The translations under genes and the position numbers were made by a program. From positions 3,100,001 to 3,164,000 of the forward strand of contig OY970224.1 of assembly GCA_963714035.1 (NCBI GenBank): 64,000 nt of DNA, given 5' to 3'. Within the stretch, counting starts at the first letter, position 1, and every line of letters starts with the position of its first letter. The notes under the pieces are model-generated. The model was not told the DNA's origin and searched no databases. It worked only from the letters and a program-made list of their open reading frames with translations. Source of the DNA: DATFVB01 sp963714035. Lineage in GTDB: Bacteria > Acidobacteriota > Thermoanaerobaculia > UBA5066 > DATFVB01. Positions 41,912-50,621 of this stretch are shown in pieces.

Positions 41912-41936
41912 AAGCCCCGGAATCTCTCCGGGGCTT
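41912..41936 (-). terminator. Rho-independent terminator of the 140-aa secreted protein gene
   Basis: A 10-bp perfect stem (AAGCCCCGGA/TCCGGGGCTT, loop ATCTC on the plus strand) is followed on the minus strand by TTTCTTTAC. It is 24 bp beyond the stop codon at 41960. This is the clearest intrinsic terminator in the window. Confidence 0.85.
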
Positions 41937-41959
41937 CGACGGAGCGATGACGCGCAGTC

Positions 41960-42382
41960 TTACTGCGGGGGCTCGACCGTCTTCGTGGTCGTCGTCTTCG
42001 TGGTGTAGATCATTCGCTGGACGACGGGCTGCGACGAGCTGCCGACCGTGGTCGTGACCGTGACCTTGCGGCCGACGGCGACGTCCGACGGAAGCTGCGA
42101 GGAGGGGTCGATCATGTACGTGACCGTCGATCCGTCGGGACGGACGATGGTGACCGACTTTCCGGCCTCGTACGTCCGAACCGTACCGCTGACCGACTTC
42201 GTGCTCGTTTCGGTCGTGGTCGACGAGGCCATCCCGGGGGCGGCCGTCGTCTCGGTCGACTGCTGGGTCATTTCCTGATGCGTTCCGGGGGTATCCGGCG
42301 CGGCCGGAGCGGCCTCCTGGGCGGCGGCGAACGCGGCGAAGGCCGCGATCATGCCGGCGGAGATGAGAAATCTGGACTTCAT
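41960..42382 (-). CDS. Small secreted Thr-rich protein
   Basis: The product is 140 aa with ATG at 42382 after GGGAGTAACC. A signal peptide ends near residue 22 (AAFAAFAAAQ). A Thr/Ser/Gln-rich linker follows, then one beta domain (about 62-120: SVSGTVRTYEAGKSVTIVR, then TVTYMIDPSSQLP and VGRKVTVTTT) of the OB-fold-like small-protein type seen in periplasmic proteins. The Thr-rich tail TTKTTTTKTVEPPQ closes it. It has its own terminator and is monocistronic. The function is unknown. Confidence 0.78.
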   Translation of the reverse strand: MKSRFLISAGMIAAFAAFAAAQEAAPAAPDTPGTHQEMTQQSTETTAAPGMASSTTTETSTKSVSGTVRTYEAGKSVTIVRPDGSTVTYMIDPSSQLPSDVAVGRKVTVTTTVGSSSQPVVQRMIYTTKTTTTKTVEPPQ

Positions 42383-42481
42383 GGTTACTCCCTTTCTTGC
42401 CCGCAGGCCCATTCCTGCAGACATGGGGAATAGCAACCCTCGTGCCGGGGACTTCCGCATCGCCGGAGTTCGGTACGATGC

Positions 42482-42817
42482 GTGCCGCGTGAATCGTCGA
42501 TCCACCGCGGCCGAACCGGACGGGCGGGCGTGAGCGGGCCGGACGAACCCGTCGACGCGGACCCGGTCCCCGTCCCTCTGGGGGATTCCTTCGACCTCCA
42601 TTCGTTCCGTCCGGCCGACGTGGCCTCGGCGGTGTCGGAATACCTGGACGCCGTCGGAGGGAAATTCCGCGAGGTCCGGCTGATTCACGGGAAGGGCGTG
42701 GGCGTGCAGAGAGGGATCGTCCGCGCGCTCCTCTCCCGCCGGGAGGACGTTGCCGCGTTCTTCGACGCGCCTCCGGAACGGGGCGGGTGGGGAGCGACCG
42801 TCGTCGTGTTCCGTTGA
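42482..42817 (+). CDS. Smr (MutS2 C-terminal-like) domain protein
   Basis: The product is 111 aa from GTG 42482; a second in-frame GTG at 42530 would remove 16 residues, and neither has a good SD. The Smr domain is complete: FDLHSFRPADV (start motif DLH), then VRLIHGKGVGVQRGIVRALL (the HGKG loop) and WGATVVVF at the end. Smr domains are nicking endonucleases or nucleic-acid-binding modules, as in MutS2 and ribosome-rescue factors. It is stand-alone here, as in many bacteria. It is 88 bp upstream of the M16 peptidase operon. Confidence 0.82.
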   Translation: MPRESSIHRGRTGRAGVSGPDEPVDADPVPVPLGDSFDLHSFRPADVASAVSEYLDAVGGKFREVRLIHGKGVGVQRGIVRALLSRREDVAAFFDAPPERGGWGATVVVFR

Positions 42818-42905
42818 TCGGGCGCGCGCATCCGGCGAGCGGAGACGGTCGCGCCGCGCCGCGGCCGGCCCTGTTAGGATTCGGTTTTCGATCGGAGGAA
42901 GAATC

Positions 42906-44303
42906 ATGAAGCGCATCGTTCTCGCGGCCGCCCTGCTCTCGGGCGTCGCCGCCTTTGCCGCGCCGCCGGGGAAGGCGACGGGCGAGCCGGCCTCCTCGGC
43001 CGAAAGGGCTTTCCCTTTCCGCATCGACGAAAAGGTCCTCGCCAACGGCCTGCACCTCTACGCGATCCACTACGACTCTCCGGGGCTGATCGCCTACTAC
43101 ACGGTGGCGCGCACCGGTTCCCGCAACGAAGTCGAGCCGGGGCACACCGGCTTCGCCCACTTCTTCGAGCACATGATGTTTCGCGGGACGGAGAAGTATC
43201 CGGCCGAGCGGTACAACCAGATCGTCAAGGAAATCGGCGCGGACTCCAACGCCTTCACCTCCGACGACCTCACCGTGTACCACCTGCTCGCCGGGAAGGA
43301 ATCGCTCGCGACGATCGTCGACATCGAAGCTGACCGTTTCCAGCACCTCCAGTACTCGAACGCGGCGTTCCAGAAGGAGTCCCGCGCGATCCTCGGCGAA
43401 TACAACAAGGGCGCGTCGAATCCGTTCCAGCCGCTCGACGAGAAGCTCCGCGACCTCGCGTTCTCGACCCACACCTACAAGCACACGACGATCGGGTTCA
43501 TCAAGGACGTCGAGGACATGCCGAACCAGTACGACTATTCCCGGCAGTTCTTCGACCGGTATTACCGCCCCGACAACGTCCAGGTGATCGTCGCGGGCGA
43601 CGTCGATTCCGCGCGGTTCTTCGCGCTCGCCGAAAAGGCGTATAGCGGGTGGAAGAAGGGCTCCGCGCGCCCCGAGGTGCCGGCGGAGCCGCCGCAGAAG
43701 AAGGAAGAGCGCGGCGTCGTCGAATGGAAGTCCGCGACGCTGCCGATCGTCTTCATGGGCTACCACACGCCGGCGTTCTCGACGACGTCGGTCGACGGCG
43801 CGGCGCTCGACGTGCTCTCCGAGCTCCTCTTTTCCGACCGCGCGCCCCTCCACAAGCGCCTCGTGCTCGACGAGCAGAAGGTCGTCGAGCTCGGCGGCGG
43901 CCCGGAGAGCCACCGCGATCCCTTCCTGTTCGAGATCTATGCCCGGGTGAAGCAGGAGAAGGACGTCCCGCAGGTCGAGAAGGACATCGAAAGCGAGATC
44001 GCGGCGCTCGCCGCGAACCCGCCCGACGCGAGAACCGTCGCCGAGACCGTGTCGCACCTGCGCTACGACTTCGCCCGGACGCTCAATACGGCGGACCGCG
44101 TCGCCGTCACCGCGGCGCGATCGGTCGCGCTCACCGGACGCCCGGACGCGTTCAGCGACTACTACGCGCTCGTCGCGAAGGTCACGCCCGCGGACGTCTC
44201 GGCGGCCGCCCGGGAGTACTTCGCCGCCGCCAACCGGACGGTCGTCGTGCTCCAGCCACCGAAGGAAACGCCCGACGCGCCGAAGGAAGGAGGCTCCCGA
44301 TGA
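42906..44303 (+). CDS. M16 family zinc peptidase, catalytic subunit
   Basis: The product is 465 aa; ATG 42906 follows GGAGGAAG. A signal peptide covers about 1-19. The inverted zinc motif HFFEH (H85, E88, H89) is intact, with the distal Glu expected in the ESRAILGEYNKG helix. The beta-barrel/alpha layout of an M16 half-barrel pair is seen. It is exported, so it probably degrades peptides in the periplasm, together with the second, inactive subunit encoded just downstream (ATGA overlap). Confidence 0.88.
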   Translation: MKRIVLAAALLSGVAAFAAPPGKATGEPASSAERAFPFRIDEKVLANGLHLYAIHYDSPGLIAYYTVARTGSRNEVEPGHTGFAHFFEHMMFRGTEKYPAERYNQIVKEIGADSNAFTSDDLTVYHLLAGKESLATIVDIEADRFQHLQYSNAAFQKESRAILGEYNKGASNPFQPLDEKLRDLAFSTHTYKHTTIGFIKDVEDMPNQYDYSRQFFDRYYRPDNVQVIVAGDVDSARFFALAEKAYSGWKKGSARPEVPAEPPQKKEERGVVEWKSATLPIVFMGYHTPAFSTTSVDGAALDVLSELLFSDRAPLHKRLVLDEQKVVELGGGPESHRDPFLFEIYARVKQEKDVPQVEKDIESEIAALAANPPDARTVAETVSHLRYDFARTLNTADRVAVTAARSVALTGRPDAFSDYYALVAKVTPADVSAAAREYFAAANRTVVVLQPPKETPDAPKEGGSR

Positions 44304-45799
44304 AGAAGCCGATCGTCCCCGCCCTCGTCCTCGCTCTGGCCTGCCTTCCGCTCGCCGCCGCCGGGGCGGCCGCCCCGGATCGGGTGCTCCTCCCGACCGC
44401 CGGTTCGCCGCTCGTCGCGGTCCGGCTCGCCTTCCGCACCGGGTCGGAAGACGACCCGGCGGGAAAGGAGGGGCTGGCTTCCCTCACGGCGACGATCATG
44501 GCGGAGGGCGCCACGCAGACCCGCACGTATCCCGAGATCATCGACGCCCTCTATCCGATCGCCGGAGACATCCGCGTGCAGGTCTCCAAGGAGATGACCG
44601 TCCTCTCCGGAACGATCCACCGCGACAACCTCGAGCGGTATGCGGGCCTCCTCGAGGACGCCGTGCTCCGCCCGAAATTCGCCGCCGACGATTTCGGCCG
44701 GCACCGGCAGGACGCGATCGACGAGATCTCGAAGTCGCTTCGGGGAAACGACGACGAAGAGCTCGGGAAGGAATCGCTCAACGTGATGCTCTACGGCGGG
44801 GCCCCGTACGGCCATCCCGACGCCGGCACGGTCGAAGGCCTGAAGGCGATCACCGCCGACGACGTGCGGACGTTCTACCGGACGCACTTCACGCGCGACC
44901 GGCTGATCGTCGGCCTCGCCGGCGGGTACCCGGCCGCGTTCGCCGACGCCTTCGCCGGCCGGTTCGACGCGCTTCCGCCGACGGGGGCGCCCCGCGTCGA
45001 TCTGCCGCCGCAGGCTCCTCTCTCGAAGACCTCGGTTCTGCTCGTCCAGAAGGACGCTCGGGCCAACGCGATCTCGATCGGGGCTCCGATCGCGATCACC
45101 CGCTCCGACGACGATTTCTACCCTCTGTACGTCGCGAACTCGTATCTCGGCGAACACCGCACGTTCAACGGCATGCTCATGAACCAGCTCCGCGGCGTCC
45201 GCGGCCTGAACTACGGCGACTACTCCTACATCGAGCGGTTCGTGCAGGACGGCGGCACGACGTTCCCGGCGCCGAACGTGCCGCGCCGCGAGCAGCACTT
45301 CTCGATGTGGCTCCGGCCCGTCGTGCCGGGGAATACCTGGTTCGCCGTTCGCGCGGCGCTCTACCACCTCGACAAGCTCGAGCGTGAGGGGATCCCCGAG
45401 AAGGACTTCGAGCAGACGCGGAAGTTCCTCGAGACCTACAACAAGCTCTGGACGCAGAACGCCTCGCGGCGCCTCGGCTACGCGATCGACGCGAAGTTCT
45501 ACGGCCGGGACATCCAGGGCGAGCTCGCGCGCCGGCTCCCGGCGATGACGAAGGCGGACGTGGACGCCGCCGTCCGGAAATACCTCCCGCGGGGCGCCTT
45601 CGACATCGCGGTCGTCACGGACGACGCCGCGAAGTTCCGCGACCAGCTCGTTTCCGGCGCGCCGACGCCGATCCGGTACGACACCCAGGGAACGCCGGAG
45701 GCGGTGCTGACCGAGGACAAGACGATCGAGAAGTTCCCGATTCCGGTGAAAGCCGAAGACGTCCGGATCGTGCCGGCGGGGGAGATGTTCGAAAAGTGA
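44300..45799 (+). CDS. M16 family peptidase-like protein, non-catalytic subunit
   Basis: The product is 499 aa; ATG at 44300 overlaps the catalytic subunit stop. It has a signal peptide (about 1-25) and the M16 fold (VAVRLAFRTGSEDDPAGKEGLASLTATIMAEG), but the zinc motif is replaced: the HxxEH position reads SLTATIM. The Arg/Tyr pair motif of the second subunit is seen near LNYGDYSYIER. In other bacteria such pairs form heterodimers in which this subunit holds the substrate. It ends in an intergenic repeat. Confidence 0.86.
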   Translation: MKKPIVPALVLALACLPLAAAGAAAPDRVLLPTAGSPLVAVRLAFRTGSEDDPAGKEGLASLTATIMAEGATQTRTYPEIIDALYPIAGDIRVQVSKEMTVLSGTIHRDNLERYAGLLEDAVLRPKFAADDFGRHRQDAIDEISKSLRGNDDEELGKESLNVMLYGGAPYGHPDAGTVEGLKAITADDVRTFYRTHFTRDRLIVGLAGGYPAAFADAFAGRFDALPPTGAPRVDLPPQAPLSKTSVLLVQKDARANAISIGAPIAITRSDDDFYPLYVANSYLGEHRTFNGMLMNQLRGVRGLNYGDYSYIERFVQDGGTTFPAPNVPRREQHFSMWLRPVVPGNTWFAVRAALYHLDKLEREGIPEKDFEQTRKFLETYNKLWTQNASRRLGYAIDAKFYGRDIQGELARRLPAMTKADVDAAVRKYLPRGAFDIAVVTDDAAKFRDQLVSGAPTPIRYDTQGTPEAVLTEDKTIEKFPIPVKAEDVRIVPAGEMFEK

Positions 45800-45861
45800 G
45801 TTGCGAGTTTCGAGTTACGAGTTGAAGGTAACTCGAAAGCTCGTGCCCCGGAACTCGTAAC
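45798..45861. repeat. GAGTTGCGAG-type intergenic repeat, copy 2
   Basis: It begins at the stop codon with GAGTTGCGAGTTTCGAGTTACG, and GTTACGAGTT (45814-45823) pairs perfectly with AACTCGTAAC (45852-45861). It lies between convergent genes. The sequence TCATCCTGAGCGCAGCGAAG, a motif common in intergenic DNA of many bacteria, follows at 45896. Confidence 0.6.
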
Positions 45862-45986
45862 CGGCCGCGCTCGCCACGGCGGACAGCCCCTTCCGTCATC
45901 CTGAGCGCAGCGAAGGATCTGCTCCGGGCTTAACTGAGAAATTGGAATTTCGAACTCCCTGGAGTTTGGGAATTGTCGCCTGAGGC

Positions 45987-48254
45987 TCAGCGCTGGAACG
46001 CGTACGAGATCTTCAGGAAGAGCTGGCGGTCGTGGCGCGCGAGCTCGTACTGCTCGTTCGTGACCTGATTGTCGCCGTAGCCGAGGAAGACGACGCTCTG
46101 CCAGTTGAGCTTGTAGGCGAGGAGAAGCGAGCTCGAGAGGGCGGCGTCATGCGTCGGCAGCCCCGTCTGGAGGTAGAGGTCGGGATTCCGGTCCTCCCGC
46201 GTGTACTGGACGATGCCCCGGAAGAAAGCGCGGTTCGTGAAGTTGTAGGTCGCCTTCAACCGGTGCACGACCGCGGTGAAGAGCCGGCGCTCCCCGCCGC
46301 CGGCATCCACGTTGACCCATGACAGCGCTTCGTCGAGGCGGAGCTCGAGATGGCCCTGCGGCTGGATCCGGGCGTCGAGGGTGAAGGCGCCGCCGTGGCC
46401 CGGCCGGGCGTTGGCGTAGTCGATCTCGTCGCCGATTTCGCCGTTGACCGAAACCTGTCCGAAGATCCGCGAGGGCGCGAGCTGGAAGTTGAGGGACCAG
46501 AAATCCTTCGGAATGAGCACGTCGCCGACGCGCTCCTGGGAGAAGAAGTAGTCGACCTCGCCCTGAAGGCTCTGGCGGCCTTCGAACGACAGTCCCGGAA
46601 AGAATCGCTGCCGGAGCGTGTTCTCCGACGTGTCGGAGGTGTAGTCCTCGACGACGAGGGGCTGGATCCGCGTAAAGAACCCCGACGTCGGATAGAACTT
46701 CAGAAAGGCTTCCGGCTTGATCTCCCGATATCCCACCTGGGGAACGAACCCGTTGTCGGCGCGGAACCCGTCCGAGAAGTCGTGGTATTCGACGTAGGTC
46801 TCCCAGCTCCGCTGGGAGTGATCCCACGAAAAGTACGCGCCATGGCCGTTGACGTGCTCGCCGTTCCAGCCGGGGTAGAGGTCGGGTCGGTCCGGGGTTT
46901 GCGACAGCGAATAGAGGAACTGCCCCTTCACCTGGTCGCCGTCGTTGGGCGCCCACTGGAAATCGGGCCCGAACACGCGGTTGTATCCGGTCCCTTCGAC
47001 CTCGCGGTCCGTGGCGAGGAAGCTCACGTACGAACGCCCGAAGTCCTTCCGGACGCGGCCGATGCTCGCAAACGACGAGAAGTCCTGATCGACGAGCGTC
47101 GAGGACTGCGGGCCGGGAACGACCACGGAGCCGCCGCCGCGATCCTCGGTGACGAGGACCGTGTAGTTCGTCGAGTCGATTTTTCCGGTGCCGCGGAGCC
47201 CCCAGCGCGGGGAGGTGATCGTCCGGGTGTAGACGGCCTGGATCGGCGTCGAGAGGAGATCGAGCCCTTCGAGGAAGAACGGCCGTTTCTCCGGATAGAA
47301 GAGCGCGAACCGCGTGTTCGCCGAGATCTGCGCGACGTCGGACTCGACCTGCGAGAAGTCGGGGTTGATCGTGCCGTCGATCGCGGTTTCGGCGTTCGGG
47401 AGCCACTTGACGTCCAGTCCCGCGTTTCCCCGGATCGGCCTGGTCACCCAGCGCGAAGTGGGGTCGTTCGGGTCCACCCGCCCGCCGTCCTGCGTCGCGG
47501 TCACGTAAGGCGCGGCGATCACATGGCCGCCCGTCGGCAGACCCTCCAGGCCCACGAGGTCCCGCTCGTGGCAGACGAAGCAGTTCGAGCTGCGCGGCAG
47601 GCGGTTGGAAAAGAACTGGTAGCGCGTGTCGCGGGTCGTGTTGCGATAGAGCTGGATTCCCCAGACCGGGTGCGCGTCCGCGTCGTAGCGGAGGCTCGAG
47701 AACGGGATCCGGATCTCGAGCGTCCATCCGAGGGGGCCGATCTTCCCGGCCGAGTCCCAGAAGAAATCGACGGTCGTGTCCTCGTTTCCCGAGGCGTCGT
47801 CCTGGTTGGCGTCGTACTGAACCCCCTGCGGGTTCGCGAAGAATTCGATCGCCGTCCTTCGGTCGTGGCGGGTGTCGAGGATGATTCCGGCGTAGTCGGT
47901 GTCCGACGTCACCGCGTCGCGGTCCGCGAACGGCGCCCGGATGGCCTTCGGATTCGGGTCGTCGCATTCGAACGCGACGTAGAGCGCCTTGTCGTCGAAG
48001 GTCAGGAGCCCGACGGTCTTGATCTTCGGCGCGACGTTGTCGCCGGGCCGGGTCTCCCAGAACGTCTCGACACGGGCAGCGCCCTGCCAGCCGGGATCCG
48101 AGAGGTCCCCGTCGACGGTGATCGGCCCGGGGGCCCGGTGGATCTGGATCGGCGGCTCGTCGGACGGGCTGGTCTGCGCCGATGCGAAGGGCGCCGCGGC
48201 GAGAGCGCCGGCGGCGAGGGCGAGGGCGATGGCGAAGGTCCTCCTCGTGGTCAT
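45987..48254 (-). CDS. DUF5916/CBM9-like outer-membrane protein with CxxCH motif
   Basis: The product is 755 aa with a signal peptide (about 1-26). Residues about 35-215 form a carbohydrate-binding family 9-like domain (PITVDGDLSDPGWQGA, ALYVAFECDDP). Residues about 260-755 form the DUF5916 barrel (NAGLDVKWLPN, TINPDFSQVESD, KRPFFLEG), ending in a typical last outer-membrane strand (LFLKISYAFQR). Between them is CFVCH (225-229), a c-type heme-binding-like motif in a loop. The family is widespread in Acidobacteriota and Bacteroidota-like genomes and thought to act in polysaccharide or metabolite handling at the outer membrane. Whether heme is bound is unknown. Confidence 0.85.
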   Translation of the reverse strand: MTTRRTFAIALALAAGALAAAPFASAQTSPSDEPPIQIHRAPGPITVDGDLSDPGWQGAARVETFWETRPGDNVAPKIKTVGLLTFDDKALYVAFECDDPNPKAIRAPFADRDAVTSDTDYAGIILDTRHDRRTAIEFFANPQGVQYDANQDDASGNEDTTVDFFWDSAGKIGPLGWTLEIRIPFSSLRYDADAHPVWGIQLYRNTTRDTRYQFFSNRLPRSSNCFVCHERDLVGLEGLPTGGHVIAAPYVTATQDGGRVDPNDPTSRWVTRPIRGNAGLDVKWLPNAETAIDGTINPDFSQVESDVAQISANTRFALFYPEKRPFFLEGLDLLSTPIQAVYTRTITSPRWGLRGTGKIDSTNYTVLVTEDRGGGSVVVPGPQSSTLVDQDFSSFASIGRVRKDFGRSYVSFLATDREVEGTGYNRVFGPDFQWAPNDGDQVKGQFLYSLSQTPDRPDLYPGWNGEHVNGHGAYFSWDHSQRSWETYVEYHDFSDGFRADNGFVPQVGYREIKPEAFLKFYPTSGFFTRIQPLVVEDYTSDTSENTLRQRFFPGLSFEGRQSLQGEVDYFFSQERVGDVLIPKDFWSLNFQLAPSRIFGQVSVNGEIGDEIDYANARPGHGGAFTLDARIQPQGHLELRLDEALSWVNVDAGGGERRLFTAVVHRLKATYNFTNRAFFRGIVQYTREDRNPDLYLQTGLPTHDAALSSSLLLAYKLNWQSVVFLGYGDNQVTNEQYELARHDRQLFLKISYAFQR

Positions 48255-48576
48255 TTCTCTCGGTCCTGATACGTCGAAAGGCTGCCGAAGTTCCGCGCGG
48301 GCGTCGCGAAAGCGACGAGAGTGTCGCGCCGGGTTTCAGCCCTCGTGGGGCGCCGAACCCGTCGAGGGCGGGAGCCCGAGCCGCGAGAGGCCGCATCGCG
48401 GAGAGTCTCCCCGAAGGAATTCCAGCGCGCGACGGGTGTCGCCGCCGCGAAGCGGCCGGCGCGCCAGCGCCGAGCGCGCCGATCGCCGCGCACGCCAGTG
48501 CGCGACCAACCGAGGGGAGGAAGTCTGCGATGCGGGAGCTTTCGCGATCTGAGCTCCGCGAGTGTCGCGAAAGCGA
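48255..48576. other. Gene-free stretch with GTCGCGAAAGCGAC hairpins
   Basis: These 322 bp hold no supportable gene. The hairpin GTCGCGAAAGCGAC (5-bp stem, GAAA loop) occurs at 48303-48316 and again at 48564-48577. The stretch 48542-48572 is repeated in inverted orientation at 62531-62560. Confidence 0.6.
48542..48572. repeat. Intergenic repeat shared with 62531-62560
   Basis: TCGCGATCTGAGCTCCGCGAG matches the reverse complement of 62540-62560 with one mismatch; the adjoining GTCGCGAAA matches 62531-62539 after a 1-nt indel. Confidence 0.65.
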
Positions 48577-50580
48577 CTAGGCCGGCGGCCCCTTCTTGAT
48601 CCGCACCGCCCCGGAAGAGATCCGGATCGCGACGCGCGGGCCGCCCCCGTTCAACGCGCCCTTGGCGCTCTGCTGCATCGACGAGGGACGCCGCGAGATC
48701 GCGATCTCCGGGAAATCGCTGACGATCGCGTCGCTTTCGTCGTCGACGCCGCTGACCTGGACGTCGACGTTCGCGCGGAAGTTCGCCGGAAGCACGAGCG
48801 TGACGTCTCCCGACCCGCTCTCGATCGTGACGCCTTCGGGCGTTTCCCTTCCCGCGATCTCGCAGCGGACGTTGCCGCCGCCGGCCGAGGCGCGCACGGA
48901 GCCCTTGATCTGATGAAGCCTCAGGTCCCCGCCTCCCGTCTTCGCCGTGACGGAGCCGCCGCACGAAGCGAGGTCGACGTCGCCGCCCATCGTCTCGAGC
49001 TTCGCGTCGCCGGTCACGCGGCCCACGCGCACCTCGCCGCCATGCGTGATCGCGCGAAGGTCGCCGTGCACGCCGGAGATCTGGATGTCGCCCCCCGAGG
49101 TCGAGAGGTCGGCGCCCCTGCCGGCGTCGGCCACGCGGATCTGTCCGCCGTAGGTCACGATGCGCACGTTCCCCGAGACCTTGCCGAGCTGGACGTCGCC
49201 GAACGGCAGCGTCGTCGAAAAGTCGCCGTCGATGTCGCCGCGCACGATCGAGCCTTCGGGAAGGTCCGAGATGCCGCCGCGGACTCCGCCGGAAATCCCG
49301 CCCTTCACGCCGCCGGCCACTCCGCCCTCGACGCCTCCGCGCGGCGGACGGGGCGGACGGGGCGGCGCGGGAATTCCCGACGGAACGGGGGTCGGCGCCG
49401 GGAACGCCATCGGCGCTTCCGGCGGCTCCGGAGCTTCCGGCGCCTCGGCGTACATCGAGTGGCCCCGCCGTGGGAGCAGCGACTTCGCCTGGGAAGGCGG
49501 CACGCCGTCGGTCAGGATCGAGATGCGGCCGTTCAGGGTCGAGCAGCGGACATCCGCTCCGCCTCCTCCGACCGAGCCCTCGTACGTGTGATTCAGCGAC
49601 TGGGAGACCGCCGAGGCGATCTCGGGCCCGAGCCGGGCGAGCTCCCGGGAGAGATCCTCGAGGCCCTCGTTCAGGCCGGAAAGGTCCACGTCGCCGTCCA
49701 CGTCCCCGTCGCCGCCGCCGTCCTTCTCCGCCCGGCTCTCTTCTTTCTCGCGGAGCCGGATCTCCCGGCGGAGCTTCTCCTTCTCGGCGCGCAGCTTTTC
49801 CCGGTCGGCCCTCATCCGCTCGGCTTCCGCGGAAACCCCGAGCGGAGGCAGCGGGAACGTCGAGACGATGTCGCCGTTCATCGTGTGGCCGTGGAAGTCG
49901 AAGCCCGCGCGGGCCGGGAGCTGGAGCTGGATGTTTCCGTTGACCGTTTCGGCCTCGAAATGCGCGCCCTTCGGGAGCTCGGCGGCGGCCGTCTCGATCG
50001 ACCCGTTCACGGTGTGCGCGATCACGTCGCGGCGCGTTCCCGAGAGCTTCACGCGGCCGTTGACGGAACGGGCGTCGATCGGGCCGCCGATCCCCTCGGC
50101 CGCGACGTTCCCGTTGACGGTATGGACGTCGAGAGCGGCCGACGGCGGCATGACGATCGTCAGGCGGGCCTCGATCCGGTACCGGGATCCGCTCCGGTTG
50201 ACGTCGACCCTCCAGCCGCGGCCGTTGCGCGACACGCGGACGCCCGGCTCCTCGGTGACGAGACTGAAGGCCCCGTTCGACTCGTCGCGCAGCTCGATTC
50301 GGGTCTCGTCGAGGTACTTTTTGGCGAGCGCCTGGGTTTCCGCGCGAACGGAGATCTCCGCCGTCGCGGAAAACTGCGCTCCCGGCGAGACGCGGATGTC
50401 TCCGCTCACGTTCTCGATCGAGAGCCGCGTGAGGCCCGTGCCGTTGAGGTGATCCGTTCGTCCGGCGGAGGCCGGATACTCGCTTCCGCGGGAAAGCGCC
50501 GCGATCGCCAGCATCACCATGCCGGCGCCGAGCACGATCCAGAGGGAGATTCGATCGCGGGAAGTCATGCGGCTGTTCAT
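48577..50580 (-). CDS. DUF4097 family beta-strand-repeat protein, effector of ECF module 1
   Basis: The product is 667 aa from ATG 50580; ATG 50568 is possible and the SD is weak for both. A hydrophobic segment (about 12-30) anchors or exports it. The body is DUF4097: serial short beta repeats with xNGxV/xGGDxR turns (HTVNGNVAAEG, DARSVNGRVKLSG, YGGQIRV, SGGDIQISGV). A long Glu/Lys/Arg helix (about 255-300) and Pro/Gly-rich linkers (GGV-GG repeats about 410-440) interrupt it. It follows the anti-sigma gene by 41 bp. Such proteins are thought to be envelope-associated and regulated by the adjacent sigma factor. The interpretation is contextual. Confidence 0.8.
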   Translation of the reverse strand: MNSRMTSRDRISLWIVLGAGMVMLAIAALSRGSEYPASAGRTDHLNGTGLTRLSIENVSGDIRVSPGAQFSATAEISVRAETQALAKKYLDETRIELRDESNGAFSLVTEEPGVRVSRNGRGWRVDVNRSGSRYRIEARLTIVMPPSAALDVHTVNGNVAAEGIGGPIDARSVNGRVKLSGTRRDVIAHTVNGSIETAAAELPKGAHFEAETVNGNIQLQLPARAGFDFHGHTMNGDIVSTFPLPPLGVSAEAERMRADREKLRAEKEKLRREIRLREKEESRAEKDGGGDGDVDGDVDLSGLNEGLEDLSRELARLGPEIASAVSQSLNHTYEGSVGGGGADVRCSTLNGRISILTDGVPPSQAKSLLPRRGHSMYAEAPEAPEPPEAPMAFPAPTPVPSGIPAPPRPPRPPRGGVEGGVAGGVKGGISGGVRGGISDLPEGSIVRGDIDGDFSTTLPFGDVQLGKVSGNVRIVTYGGQIRVADAGRGADLSTSGGDIQISGVHGDLRAITHGGEVRVGRVTGDAKLETMGGDVDLASCGGSVTAKTGGGDLRLHQIKGSVRASAGGGNVRCEIAGRETPEGVTIESGSGDVTLVLPANFRANVDVQVSGVDDESDAIVSDFPEIAISRRPSSMQQSAKGALNGGGPRVAIRISSGAVRIKKGPPA

Positions 50581-50621
50581 GCCGGTAAGACGGTCGGAGC
50601 CCGAAAAGGTCACGGCGCGGC

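Noticed and set aside
40596..44057. A 1153-aa minus-strand gene
   Set aside because: Opposite to the M16 peptidase gene and overlapping the hydrolase; Arg/Gly-rich with no recognisable domain.
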